From positions 39,801,067-39,865,066 of the forward strand of contig JAVIAB010000025.1 in NCBI GenBank assembly GCA_032433765.1: a stretch of 64,000 bases of DNA, read 5' to 3'. The number at the start of each line of letters is the position of its first letter. The stretch's first letter is position 1. The position numbers were made by a program, and so were the translations under genes. Below the pieces are notes generated by a model, which saw only the letters and a program-made list of their open reading frames with translations, searched no databases and was not told where the DNA came from. Below, one piece after another: positions 42,956-54,084 of the stretch. This DNA comes from Megaustenia siamemsis. Taxonomy: Eukaryota; Mollusca; Gastropoda; Stylommatophora; Ariophantidae.

Positions 42956-43182
42956 CAGAATATAGGGAATATGGTGTTAGTGACCATAAATTTTACAGAC
43001 CTTCGGCACATGATTTTTGGGTTAATGTGGTCGGCATTACGTCCGTGCCGCTTTACTTTCCCAGAAAAAAAATCCGGTGTCCATTAAAGGCTGGGTGAAC
43101 CGGACCCGTCGGTTGGGATCGAACCCTACCTCTTGTCCTTAGTAGTCCAGTTCACTAACCACTGAGCTATCGCGGCTCCCAG
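42956..43182 (-). mobile_element. SINE-A copy, 3'-shortened
   Basis: The minus-strand SINE-A lacks its last 30 bp (the agtaaagagcccc end); the head gagccgcgatagctcagtgg is complete. It lies between two LINE ends. Confidence 0.85.
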
Positions 43183-43199
43183 TAGTTGATGATATATAT

Positions 43200-43615
43200 A
43201 TATTCCTCTTTCCTTCCTGATTTGCCTTTCACCGTCGAAGAGGGGAGATATGATTTGTGATATTTTGCTTTTCTGTTCGCCTCTGCTGTTATGTTTCCTA
43301 GTGCTTCTAATATTCCGTCGATCCATCTTTTGCGTGACCGACACTTGGGTCTGGTATTCTTGCAACGTTTTTTGAGGGCTCGTTATGTTGTGCCAAAACA
43401 TTTTGTCTGTTGTCCCTTTATATATTCTATAGCGGGGGCTATTCCTAGCATTTTTCTCAGTTCTTCATTACTGATCTTATCTCTCAGACTGTTTCCTGTC
43501 ATTCGTCTAACACATTTAATCTCCGTAGAGGTTATTTTTCTTATTGTTCTTGCATCTAGGATCAATGACAGGCAGTGATAGCACAACTTTGGGATGAAGA
43601 TTGTATTGTATAAAA
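43200..43615 (-). pseudogene. LINE 3' end, minus strand
   Basis: The minus frame includes LILDARTIRKITSTEIKCVR, RMTGNSLRDKISNEELRKM and LGIAPAIEYIKGQQTKCFG, then after a frameshift RPK-RSRKR-ID. Same family as 31801-32512 and 61357-61793. Confidence 0.88.
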
Positions 43616-43639
43616 ATATAAAGAATATTTTAAAAATAT

Positions 43640-43970
43640 CAGAAGGGCGTGTATTTTATTTTCATAGTAAGATAATTTGGGCCAAGCAACTCCACCACTC
43701 CCTTCAATCAACAGGATGTCCCGTGTGCATTCACGCACGTTAAAGAACCCTTGGCAGTTAAGATACAAAAGGGTAGGCCATAATTTGGCCGATGTCCGGG
43801 CACATTTTTTCAGTAAAAACCTGCCCACACTGTGGATCACAGGCCATGTTTGAAGCTCGTGCACGTGGGGTCAGGATGGACCTCGGGTTTTCTGGACATT
43901 TTCCAGGGGTTTATCGGAGAACCTAATGGCTGGTCCGGTGTGCAGTGACGACAATCCTAACAGCAACAAC
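43640..43970 (+). mobile_element. SINE-C copy, 5'-truncated
   Basis: Contains gtgcattcacgcacgttaaa, gaacccttggcagttaagat, ccataatttggccgatgtcc and ggtccggtgtgcagtgacga, in the order of the 39540 copy. Head not found. Confidence 0.75.
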
Positions 43971-43989
43971 TAAAGTATCGGTAATCAAG

Positions 43990-44285
43990 AACTGAAAGAC
44001 ATACTCTCTCGCAAACCTAGATATACACACTCGCAAACATGAACATACACACTCGCAAACCTAGACATACTCACTCACAAACCAAGACATACACACTCGT
44101 AAACCAAGACATACACACTCGCAAACACGAACATACACACTCGCAAACCTAGACATACACAGTCGCAAACCTAAACATACACACTCACAAACCAAGACAT
44201 ACACACTCACAAACCAAGACATACACACTCGCAAACATGAACATACACACTCGCAAACCTAGACATACACACTCGCAAACATTCC
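43990..44285. repeat. 22-bp minisatellite, about 13 copies
   Basis: The unit contains acatacacactcgcaaacct with atgaac and caag variants. Confidence 0.95.
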
Positions 44286-44650
44286 GCAACCTGATTTAGT
44301 CCCTTTCCGGAAATCCTACTCATTACTATGTACAAATCAGAGCTACGGCTGGCCGATTCTCGTGGCGCGGGGTGCCGCACGCAGCCCGGGGGCCGGAAGA
44401 ATGATCGGTCCTCTCAGATTTCTCACTGGAGGCGAACACAAACAAATCGATGAGAGATAATCATCAATCGATCTAATCAGAATGACAAGAAGCCTCGGAC
44501 TGACGAGAGCGGAATATCAAAGGCAGCGGTCCGGCAGCGAAACGACTCGCGCCTGATCGGGAGCTGTTTGTCATTTGCCGGCCTGTCATTGTGTTGCAGC
44601 AATAAACGCGAGGGGCCGGCGAGGGTTACAACAAATATAAGCGCCGTTGT
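44286..44650. other. unique GC-rich island
   Basis: Non-repetitive, clearly GC-richer than its neighbours (ggcgcggggtgccgcacgca; gaggggccggcgaggg) and with no convincing ORF. CpGs are frequent. It could be regulatory DNA or a promoter CpG cluster of an unseen gene; an aataaacg motif occurs at about 44600. Confidence 0.35.
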
Positions 44651-44714
44651 ATAATAAAATGTGTCAACACAGAGGATAGATCACGTGTATCGATCTGAGA
44701 GACGACAAACGACG

Positions 44715-44875
44715 CAAACGTAAAACACGTTATTAATATGAAACGCTGGTTGTTGGCTTTATTCCTCAGCTTTTGCACTTTAAGTGGGCGTTGATTGATG
44801 CGTTGCGTCGCTACTTTATTGCGAGCCGCGATATCTGCACCTTTAGGCCCGACACATCTGTCGTTGCGTGACAAT
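44715..44875 (-). mobile_element. SINE-C-like tail fragment
   Basis: tgatgcgttgcgtcgctact, gagccgcgatatctgcacct and gcccgacacatctgtcg resemble the tail of the 53430 SINE-C copy. Short and diverged. Confidence 0.5.
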
Positions 44876-44914
44876 ATATATATAAATACACATATATATG
44901 TATATATATAAGAT

Positions 44915-45290
44915 AAGGGGCATGCCTGGAATAACGATCGGAGGTCATAATATAAATAATCTAAGGTATGCTGATGATACAGTATTAATCGCTAAGAGTG
45001 AAAATGAGTTACAAGAAATGTTGGACATTATAGTGAAACAATGCAAAAATAAAGGACTCGGCCTAAATAGCAAAAAGACAGAAGTAATGGTAACAACAAA
45101 GAAAAAGATATCACCTCAGTGCAAATAAAGACAAGTGGAACAATATTAAAACAGGTAAATAAATTTAAATATTTGAGAACTTTGTTAACCTCAGACGAAA
45201 GATGTACAAAAGAGGTGAGATGCAGAATTGCTCAGGCAAAATCAGCTGGAAGATACTAAGCAATCTCCCTCGACACCCAAATGGGTAAAA
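44915..45290 (+). pseudogene. LINE reverse-transcriptase fragment with YADD box
   Basis: The plus frame reads ITIGGHNINNLRYADDTVLI, then AKSENELQEMLDIIVKQCKN, KGLGLNSKKTEVMV. The RYADDTVLI box is the catalytic core of the RT and the KGLGLN-KKTEVM segment follows. After a stop near 45126, a frameshifted QVNKFKYLRTLLTSDERC and VRCRIAQAKSAGRY continues the same protein. This is the only catalytic RT motif seen in the window. Confidence 0.92.
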
Positions 45291-45344
45291 ATAAAAAAGT
45301 AGTAAAAAAATGGAGAGGAAGAAAGAAGCAGCAATGTTCGAATA

Positions 45345-45662
45345 ATTTTTTTGGATATTTTGTTTTTCGTTCGCCAGCTTTCACCACTAGCGAAGTCCTT
45401 AGAGTCTAGGAAATGAATGTTGCGTGTTAATCCGCTTTTTCCTGGCAGCATAGACAAATAGCTTTGACTTCGGAGGTACTCGTATATTTTTGTTCCGTCA
45501 ATGAGAAATTGACGTTTCAAGTCGAGCCTCGCTGCTGAGACCAGGAGTGGTTGCCGCAGAGAGAAATCACAAATAAAAATCCCAACTGATGCAGCCGAGA
45601 TTTAAACTCACAACCTTTCTGTATCGAGCCCGGCGTCTTGCATGGAGACCAACCAGTCCCCG
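45345..45662 (-). mobile_element. SINE-D copy, uninterrupted
   Basis: On the minus strand: head gactggttggtctccatgca, B-box gagtttaaatctcgg, then tttatttgtgatttctctgc, gaaacgtcaatttctcattg and the end aagctggcgaacgaaaaaca. It is the best reference for reading the split copy at 26029-26615. Confidence 0.85.
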
Positions 45663-45667
45663 TTTTC

Positions 45668-45742
45668 TTTAATTAACTGCCAGGCGTTCTTTAAAGTGCG
45701 CAGAGTACACACGGACCTTGCTGTTCTTCGCCGTTATCAGAG
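45668..45742 (-). mobile_element. SINE-C body fragment bordering the 31-bp array
   Basis: The reverse complement contains cactttaaagaacgcctggc and agttaattaaag, the SINE-C body segment that lies just 3' of the tagtgagat region. The array begins where that region would be. Confidence 0.6.
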
Positions 45743-46520
45743 ATGACTAGACATAGAATCTCACTACCCAGAGATGACTAGACATAGAATCTCACTACCC
45801 AGAGATGACTAGACATAGAATCTCACTACCCAGAGATGACTAGACATAGAATCTCACTACCCAGAGATGACTAGACATAGAATCTCACGACCCAGAGATG
45901 ACTAGACATAGAATCTCACTACCCACAGATGACTAGACATAGAATCTCACTACCCAGAGATGACTAGACATAGAATCTCACTACCCACAGATGACTAGAC
46001 ATAGAATCTCACTACCCAGAGATAACTAGACATAGGATCTCACTACCCACAGATGACTAGACATAGAATCTCACTACCCAGAGATAACTAGACATAGGAT
46101 CTCACTACCCACAGATGACTAGACATAGGATCTCACTACCCACAGATGACTAGACATAGAATCTCACTACCCAGAGATAACTAAACATAGGATCTCACTA
46201 CCTACAGATGACTAGTCATAGGATCTCAACACCCAGAGATGACTAGTCATAGGATCTCACTACCCAGAGATGACTAGACATAGGATCTCACTACCTACAG
46301 ATGACTAGACATACGATCTCATTACCCAGAGATGACTAGACATAGAATCTCATTACCCAGAGATGACTAGACATAGGATCTCACTACCCACAGATGACTA
46401 GACATAGGATCTCATTACCCAGAGATGACTAGACATAGGATCTCCACTACCCACAGATGACTAGAAATAGGATCTCATTACCCAGAGATGACTAGACATA
46501 GGATCTCACTACCTATATCT
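45742..46520. repeat. 31-bp minisatellite, about 25 copies, from the SINE-C body
   Basis: The unit contains agatgactagacatagaatc followed by tcactacccag. Reverse-complemented it reads gggtagtgagattctatgtc. This aligns with the 31-bp array at 63195-64000 and with SINE-C (gggtagtgagatccgatatc). Confidence 0.95.
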
Positions 46521-47374
46521 ATATCACGTTAGAATTACGTTAAACATGAGACATAAATATATGAGGATGAACAAAACCCACGAAGATTCAGGAGCGCATA
46601 ATGGAACGTTGGAAGTTCCAGGGCTTGTAACTTATTAGGTTTATTTCGGCCGTGGTATCTGCGAATCAGGAAAAGAAATAATGATATAGGAAAGAAGATT
46701 TCGTGATGCAGTAAGACAGGAGGATACAGTTCAAAGAATGAAACTAATTAGAAATATGAAAGTGCAATAAAAAAGATAGAGAGAGAGGGGGGGGGGGAAT
46801 AAACAAGAGCCGTATAGAGAGAAACAAAAAGAGCTCGAAAAGGAAAGGTTCTGTGAAATAATGGAACATGTTTAGTCCGTTAGGAAAAAGCAGCCTCAAT
46901 TGGATTTCAATTTGTTCTCAAAGGGAAGTCGACTCGGTCGTTACAATAAGTGAAAGTAATACCTAGAACTCTGACATCGTGAACAACATGTTTATCTCTT
47001 GTTTGTTACCGCGGACCGGCGGAGGCTGCTATGTTTTATGACATCAGTTAGGGCAACAACAAAATTCATCTGCTTCGTTCGGTCCTTGACCGTCATAGAT
47101 AGTGTGCCCCATTTCTGGTCCAAACGGTTCATCTCTGTTTTAAATGCCATCCACCAGGTTGCTAATCGTCTACCTCTTCCCTCGCCTTCTCCTCGGAGTC
47201 CACCGCGTAGCAGTTCTTGTGATTATTTCTGGACCTCTCCTGTTCTGTTCAGCTTCATAGTCTGTCTGTTACCACTCTCTGAATATCTTTGTTCGTGGTT
47301 TTTTTTTTTTTGGCTAAAGAATTTATATAATAATTTTTATTTCCCTTCTTTTCTTTTTCTGCCCTTCATCCGAT
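46521..47374. other. unique spacer, no gene recognised
   Basis: A 125-codon plus frame (46999-47376) includes low-complexity SPSPRSPPRSSS and FFFFW segments. Its first part, FVRSLTVIDSVPHFWSKRF, has no assignable domain. On the minus strand the same region is also open for short stretches. No call is made. Confidence 0.4.
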
Positions 47375-47660
47375 GACTACTAAATGATTTAATTGACTTC
47401 ATTGTCATCCGTCCTTAAGAGGACGTTAAGTGAGCTTAATTGCGTTGTGTTGAGGTTTGCAGTAAAACTGTGATATTTGCGCATTTCGGCCCAACACATC
47501 CGACTTCAGCAGGGCATTTTTGAGTACCGGGTTGGTATTTCTCTTCGATCCCTACCCATTTCACCAGACTAGAGTGACTAGTTTTTTTTTCTAGAGGGAC
47601 CGCAAAGAAGTGGTGTAGGGTCTGGATGGCTCTGGTTCAACAATCCTGGTGCTGTCAATC
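47375..47660 (-). mobile_element. interspersed element E, minus copy
   Basis: tgtcatccgtccttaagagg, cacatccgacttcagcaggg, gagtaccgggttggtatttc and ggtgtagggtctggatggct are the reverse of the 37603 and 48825 copies. Confidence 0.75.
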
Positions 47661-47794
47661 AGCGATGAGTCGTCGACAGCTTATAGCTCGGTTGCTGTCA
47701 AGCGCTTTCCCTCCTAATAATTTGTCGAACCTAGAAATCTTACGAGTTACATTCTATGGCCACTGGTGTCATGGTATCTCCAGATACGTCATGG

Positions 47795-48120
47795 GGGCCT
47801 CGGTAGCCTAGTTGGGAAAACCACCCGACTGGGCTACCGATGTTCGGACAACCCGTGTTCGATTCCCGCTGGAAACAGTGTGAGTTGTACTCGTGGTTGA
47901 AAAAAAAAAATACCGCCGCGGTCGACCCAGCCGCTGGCAGAAATGGGTACCAGAGTATTACTCTTGGAAGGTGAGGAATGCCGCCTCACATCGTGAGTTT
48001 CGATGCTTGAAGCGACACTATCCATAAGTCTCCGAACACTTCTTTGATTGGAGGCCGAGCGTATAAGGGTGAAAACTTGCGTGCTAAGAAGCCGATTCAA
48101 GCCTCGTACTTGACCTTGAC
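47795..48120 (+). mobile_element. SINE-B copy, full length
   Basis: Head cctcggtagcctagttggga, a second tgggctaccgatgttcggac, B-box gtgttcgattcccgc, A11 run at 47899-47909, body gtcgacccagccgctggcag, end gattcaagcctcgtacttga. This is the best-preserved SINE-B in the window. Confidence 0.9.
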
Positions 48121-48149
48121 ATCTTTTAGAGTCTTTTAAGATGCGGTCG

Positions 48150-48700
48150 TACTTATCGCATATATGTCTTTCGTATAATTTAACGATTTATTTATCGCAT
48201 ATATGTCTTTCGTATAATTTAACGATTTATTTATCGCATATATGTCTTTCGTATAATTTAACGATTTACTTATCGCATATATGTCTTTCGTTTAATTTAA
48301 CGATTTATTTATCGCATATATGTCTTTCGTATAATTTAACGATTTACTTATCGCATATATGTCTTTCGTTTAATTTAACGATTTACTTATCGCATATATG
48401 TCTTTCGTATAATTTAACGATTTATTTATCGCATATATGTCTTTCGTTTAATTTAACGATTTACTTATCGCATATATGTCTTTCGTATAATTTAACGATT
48501 TACTTATCGCATATATGTCTTTCGTATAATTTAACGATTTATTTATCGCATATATGTCTTTCGTTTAATTTAACGATTTATTTATCGCATATATGTCTTT
48601 CGTATAATTTAACGATTTATTTATCGCATATATGTCTTTCGTATAATTTAACGATTTATTTATCGCATATATGTCTTTCGTATAATTTAACGATTTATTA
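48150..48700. repeat. 39-bp minisatellite, 14 copies
   Basis: The unit contains atcgcatatatgtctttcgt followed by ataatttaacgattta. The period encodes a 13-residue repeat ([13 protein letters not shown]), artefactual. tata/ttta variants alternate in a pattern suggesting two-unit amplification. Confidence 0.95.
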
Positions 48701-48824
48701 CAGTTAATGCACACGATGCTTGGGAAGATGTTGCGGGTCAATCCTCCATGTCTTCTTAGACTAATTTACTGAGTTTGGAGGTGAAGACGCGCGCACATCA
48801 GCAGAGCTTAAAGTTGTCAGCGAC

Positions 48825-49135
48825 CCACAGCTGATATGCTTGCGCCAGGATCGGTGAACCAGAACCATCCAGACCCTGCTCCACCTCTCCAAGGTGCCTC
48901 TAGTAACAGAATAACCAGTCTAGTCTGGCCAAGCGAGTAGGGATCGAAGAGGGAAGACAACCCGGAACTCAAAACGTCGTGCTGAAGTCGGATGTATTGG
49001 GCTGAAAAGCGCAAATATCACAGTTATACTGCAAACCACAACACAACGCAGACACGTCCACTTAATGTCCTTTTAAGGGCGAATGACGAATAAGTGTACT
49101 CCTTTAGTCATCGGGTGAATGCAAACTAGCATTTT
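48825..49135 (+). mobile_element. interspersed element E, plus copy
   Basis: It starts tatgcttgcgccaggatcgg and contains ctgaagtcggatgtattggg and actgcaaaccacaacacaac, ending near gaatgacgaataa. As at 37603, a LINE fragment follows directly. Confidence 0.75.
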
Positions 49136-49440
49136 CTGAGTTTAAAACACTTACGGACATGTTAGAACAACAACAATTTAAATGGTTTGGCCACCTGGTC
49201 AGAATGAATCCTTACCAATCACCATCAAGGGCGTTCTTCTCGAGAATGCATGGAAAAAGACCAAGAGGTAGACCCAGAAGAAGATGGATAGATGTAGTGA
49301 CAGAGACATGTAACAATAAAGGAAAATCACTAATTCAGACAATTCGAGCAGCACAAGAACGACAAATGATATAAACCACGACACCTTGTAGGTATCAGTG
49401 AAAGAGAAAAGAAGAAGATGACGGACATGTTGTACAAACT
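49136..49440 (+). pseudogene. LINE 3' end, plus strand
   Basis: The frame at 49159-49374 reads EQQQFKWFGHLVRMNPYQSP, SRAFFSRMHGKRPRGRPRRR, WIDVVTETCNNK and ends AAQERQMI. The WFGHLVRM and GRPRRRWID motifs are the LINE C-terminus. It is followed by a gaaaagaagaaga tail. The coding end is intact; the rest is missing. Confidence 0.88.
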
Positions 49441-49494
49441 ATAGTACGTTCTCAAATGTTTGTCGTTGTTTAACAATTTCTAGAAACAGAATAA

Positions 49495-49705
49495 CATAAA
49501 CAGATAACTCCGTCTTCGGAGGTACTCATATTTTTTCCGCTCATGAGTAACTGACGTTTCAAGCCTGGTCTCGCTGCTGACACCAGGGGTGGTTTCCTCA
49601 GAGGTAAATCATAAATAAAAATCCCAACTGGTGCAGCCGGGAGTTGAACTCACAACCTCTCTGTCTCGAGGCCAGCGTCTTGCCTCGAGACCAACCAGTC
49701 CCCCG
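49495..49705 (-). mobile_element. SINE-D copy, tail missing
   Basis: On the minus strand: head gactggttggtctcgaggca, B-box gagttcaactccc, body gaaacgtcagttactcatga, ending inside cgaagacggagttatctg. The 3' half is absent. Confidence 0.85.
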
Positions 49706-49779
49706 AATTGTCACATAGTGTTTATTTGTATAAATATGTATTTTCTCGAAGTCAGGTGTTGGTTACAGAGGGCTTGGTA

Positions 49780-50110
49780 AATTAATTGAATGGGGTAGCT
49801 ACTACTATAAAATGCCCCATAAGCCCTGTGATGTAATCATCAGTGGGTCGGAGGCGCCATAACCTCCTCCCCGGGTAGATGCGACCTGTTAGCCTACAAA
49901 ATGGCAACCCATCTAGGAGAAGGTCAACTCCGATTATAAACCCCGGCTATCTAGCGGGTACGCGTTCACGGAATAGACTTCAGTGGCAAACCCTGTGGGG
50001 AAAATCCGGAGATAAAGGCCCTGAGACTGTCCAGTCATGATTTTAACGTTGCTCTGGCTACTTCTGCGACGCAGTTGGCGCCAAACTGTTCTTGCTCTGC
50101 TAGACATAGA
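49780..50110 (+). mobile_element. possible LINE 5' region
   Basis: ccccgggtagatgcgacctg, tggcaacccatctaggagaa and ggccctgagactgtccagtc resemble leader or early-ORF sequence that precedes endonuclease-RT LINEs in molluscs, from general recollection only. No domain is visible. Confidence 0.3.
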
Positions 50111-50164
50111 AAATTGAATCGTTGAGAAATAGTGGGATCAGAATGCGGAATAGAAAATAGCACG

Positions 50165-50905
50165 ACTTTCGATTTGTGACGGTGACCGATAACAGCCAAT
50201 GTATCTTCTAATGACGGTGACTGATAACAGCCAATGTATCCTCTACTGACGGAGACTGATAATAGCCAATGTATCCTCTACTGACGGTGACTGATAACAG
50301 CCAATTTATCCTCTACTGACGGTGACTGATAACAGCCAATGTATCCTCTACTGACGGTGACTGATAACAGCCAATGTATCCTCTACTGACGGTGACTGAT
50401 AACAGCCAATGTATCCTCTAATGACGGTGACTGATAACAGCCAATGTATACTCTACTGACGGTGACTGATAACAGCCAATGTATCCTCTAATGACGGTGA
50501 CTGATAACAGCCAATGTATCCTCTACTGACGGAGACTGATAATAGCCAATGTATCCTCTACTGACGGTGACTGATAACAGCCAATTTATCCTCTACTGAC
50601 GGTGACTGATAACAGCCAATGTATCCTCTACTGACGGTGACTGATAACAGCCAATGTATCCTCTACTGACGGTGACTGATAACAGCCAATGTATCCTCCA
50701 CTGACGGTGACTGATAACAGCCAATGTATCATCTACTGACGGTGATAACAGCCAATGTATCCTCTACTGACGGTGACTGATAACAGCCAATGTATCCTCT
50801 ACTGACGGTGACTGATAACAGCCAATGTGTCATCTACTGACGGTGACTGATAACAGCCAATGTGTCCTCTACTGGCGGTGACTGATAACAGCCAATGTAT
50901 CCTCT
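50165..50905. repeat. 35-bp minisatellite, about 21 copies, 280-bp higher order
   Basis: The unit contains gactgataacagccaatgta followed by tcctctactgacggt. A distinctive pair (ggagactgataatag, then ccaatttatc) appears at 50251 and again at 50531, so an 8-unit block of 280 bp has been duplicated. Confidence 0.95.
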
Positions 50906-51244
50906 ACTTCTTTTCTTGTCACTACCTCTCTCATTCTCACTCTTTCACTTCCTCTGTCAGTTTTCCCTCCCTGATTGCCTCTTCTCTTGAATTTGTTTTT
51001 CTTCCTTTCATTATTCTCTTCTTTTCTCATTTGTTCGGCCATAGCCTCTCCATTTTCTTCTACATTTCTATCTTCTTTATTTCCCCCATTCCTGCTGTTT
51101 TCCCTTATACCTTATTTCTCAGTCCATCTTGTCTTCTTTCTCAAACCCTTTATATTTCTTCCTTATTCCCTCCTACATTCGTCTTCACCACTCTTTCCTT
51201 TCTTTTTCATTCTCTTTTCCCTCCTTTCTTCCTACCTCTTTCAT
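50906..51244. other. pyrimidine-rich lead-in to the 22-bp array
   Basis: Mixed C/T-rich sequence without a regular unit. Confidence 0.6.
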
Positions 51245-52680
51245 TCTTCCTCACTACCCCTTTCCTTCTCCCTCACTACCACTTCTCTTCTCCCCCACTA
51301 CCACTTTCCTTCTCCCCCACTACCACTTTCCTTCTCCCTCACTACCACTTTCCTTCTCCCTCACTACCACTTTCCTTCTCCCTCACTACCACTTTCCTTC
51401 TCCCTCACTACCACTTTCCTTCTCCCTCACTACCACTTTCCTTTTTCCTCACAACCACTTTCCTTCTCCCTCACTACCACTTTCCTTCTCCCTCACTACC
51501 ACTTTCCTTCTCCCTCACTACCACTTTCCTTCTCCCTCACTACCACTTTCCTTTTTCCTCACTACCACTTTCATTCTCCCTCACTACCACTTTCCTTTTT
51601 CCTCACTACCACTTTCCTTCTCCCTCACTACCACTTTCCTTCACCCTCACTACCACTTTCCTTCTCCCTCACTACACCTTTCCTTCTCCCTCACTACCCC
51701 TTTCCTTCTCCCTCACTACCACTTTCCTTCTCCCTCACTACCCATTTCCTTCTCCCTCACTACCCCTTCTCTTCTCCCCCACTACCACTTTCGTTTTTCC
51801 TCACTACCACTTTCCTTTTTCCTCACAACCACTTTCCTTCTCCCTCACTACCACTTTCCTTCTCCCTCACTACCACTTTCCTTCTCCCTCACTACCACTT
51901 TCCTTCTCCCTCACAACCACTTTCCTTCTCCCTCACAACCACTTTCTTTCTCCCTCACTACCACTTTCCTTTTTCCTCACTACCACTTCTCTTCTCCCCC
52001 ACTACCACTTTCCTTTCTCCCCCACTACCACTTTCCTTCTCCCTCACTACCACTTTCCTTTTTCCTCACTACCACTTTCCTTCTCCCTCACTACCACTTT
52101 CCTTCTCCCCCACTACCACTTTCCTTTTTCCTCACTACCACTTTCCTTCTCCCTCACTACCACTTTCCTTCTCCCCCACTACCACTTTCCTTCTCCCTCA
52201 CTACCACTTTCCTTCTCCCTCACTACCACTTTCCTTCTCCCTCACTACCACTTTCCTTCACCCTCACTACCACTTTCCTTCTCCCTCACTACCACTTTCC
52301 TTCTCCCTCACTACCACTTTCCTTCTCCCTCACTACCACTTTCCTTCTCCCTCACTACCACTTTCCTTCTCCCTCACTACCACTTTCTTTCTCCCTCACT
52401 ACCACTTTCCTTCTCCCTCACTACCACTTTCTTTCTCCCTCACTACCACTTTCCTTCTCCCTCACTACCACTTTCTTTCTCCCTCACTACCACTTTCCTT
52501 CTCCCTCACTACCACTTTCTTTCTCCCTCACTACCACTTTCCTTATCCCTCACTACCACTTTCCTTCTCCCTCACTACCACTTTCTTTCTCCCTCACTAC
52601 CACTTTCCTTATCCCTCACTACCACTTTTCTCCCTCACTACCACATTTCTCCCTCACTACCACATTCCTTCTTCACTCTG
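51245..52680. repeat. 22-bp polypyrimidine array, about 64 copies
   Basis: The unit contains ctaccactttccttctccct. Variants ctttttcctc and ttctttctccctc occur, and from about 52370 the two alternate regularly, giving a 44-bp order. The plus strand has almost no G. All three plus frames are open (568-692 codons) because 22 is not a multiple of 3 and the unit lacks stops. Confidence 0.97.
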
Positions 52681-52878
52681 TGTGCCCTCTTCCATCCTTT
52701 TCCACTTTCTCTGTCTATCTACTACCCCCCCCTTTTCCTGTCCCCCTTATATTTGTACCTTCTTCTTTCTTAAATCGTATTTTTTTCCTTCCTTTTTTTC
52801 ACCACTTTTTCACATCTCCTTCACCCCATCCATGAGCATTACTCTCTCACTCCTCACCTTCCTTGTAGTTAGTAGATC

Positions 52879-52975
52879 ACGCTATAACCGGAATGAAACA
52901 GAACAAAATGACGCTATAACCGGAAGAAACAGAACAAAATCACGCTATAACCGGAAGAAACAGAACAAAAGATAT
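52879..52975. repeat. 31-bp tandem repeat, 3 copies
   Basis: The unit contains cacgctataaccggaagaaa followed by cagaacaaaa. Confidence 0.9.
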
Positions 52976-53430
52976 AATGAACTCAAGAGAACAAGTAAAA
53001 AAAATCAACAGATTCCCGGACGGATAATCGTGACGAACCCAGCGGGAAGATGATTACAGTATCCGACATTAACCAATTCAGCATCCCTAGACCACGATTC
53101 CTGTCATTTTACACGGGAGCCCTGGCCAGGTTAATCGATGGACAAGTCTTTACTCTCCAACAAGCGACAGCAGGGTGTCCCTGGGACGGCATTTCTCAGT
53201 CACAGCTGCATCAAAGCCCGAGACTGGTCGAGTCGAGTATATTAGGACCGAGTGGCTCGTAGTTTCCAAGCCCGGTTTTAAAAAAGGCTATCCCATAATT
53301 CAGTCAGCTTCGGTCACAAAGTCTGCGGGCCTTAATTATTTTATTTACTTGTTTGGGTCCTGCCACTTATCGTCAAGTGAATTCACTACTGACGTCAGCC
53401 GGTATAAATAAGTCCATTAACTGTTATTTC
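52976..53430 (+). promoter_or_regulatory. unique island with CRE and TATA box
   Basis: Non-repetitive sequence in which a perfect CRE (TGACGTCA, 53390-53397) lies 5 bp before a TATA-box match (TATAAATA, 53403-53410) on the plus strand. SINE-C begins some 20 bp downstream, at the expected start-site position. A 70-codon frame (53050-53262) upstream has no recognised domain. Promoter function is inferred from motif spacing alone. Confidence 0.35.
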
Positions 53431-53828
53431 ACTTCTTAGCGTGCGCCTTTTACGTGGGCATGGATGTGTTGTGTCGCTAGTTTACGCCCTAGTCGTGATA
53501 TCTACGCCTTTTCGACCCGACACATCCGTCTTCGACGTGGATGGATAGATTTTTATTTAAAATGTTTACCCGAAAAGCGGCCATTTTTAGCCTGTTATTT
53601 TCGACTTTAAACTGTCTGGGGCCCTTTAACGTGCGCGACTGCACACGAGACCTCCTTTTTTTTGCGCCGTTTTCCCAGAGGTCTGGATATCGGATCTCAC
53701 TACCCAGAGACCGGGGGAGGGTAAACCACTTACGAATTTTTTTTATTCCCATCGCCTGTAGTAGGAATCGAACCCGGTCCTGCCTGTGCAGAGGCCAACG
53801 TTTTACCTCTAGACCACCAGTTCTCCCC
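53430..53828 (-). mobile_element. SINE-C copy, complete
   Basis: On the minus strand: head actggtggtctagaggtaaa, B-box gggttcgattcctac, body ggtctctgggtagtgagatc then cgatatccagacctctggg, gtgcagtcgcgcacgttaaa, and a tail with gaagacggatgtgtcgggtc. The 7-bp motif ctctggg occurs twice, 29 bp apart, in the segment that forms 31-bp arrays elsewhere. Confidence 0.88.
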
Positions 53829-54084
53829 AGTCGATAAACCCAATTTTCAAAGCAACAGCGGCTACGAATTAAGAGGTATCTCCAGAGAATGACGGAACAT
53901 CGACATTTAAGGGGATAAATTGCTAGCTAACGCGACTCCTGTCCGTTCGGGCCAAAGACAGGCAGAGATTCTAACACTCTCCATGTCCAACGATCTATGT
54001 TTTTAAGTGTCAAACCTTCCACAGCACCCGCATTGTATTTCGTCACATGTCCCTATTCTGAGCGAGTTCCTTAAATCTATGCGA

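Noticed and set aside
50860..53053. Three overlapping open frames of 568-692 codons
   Set aside because: All three plus frames are open because the 22-bp unit contains no stops; low-complexity artefact.
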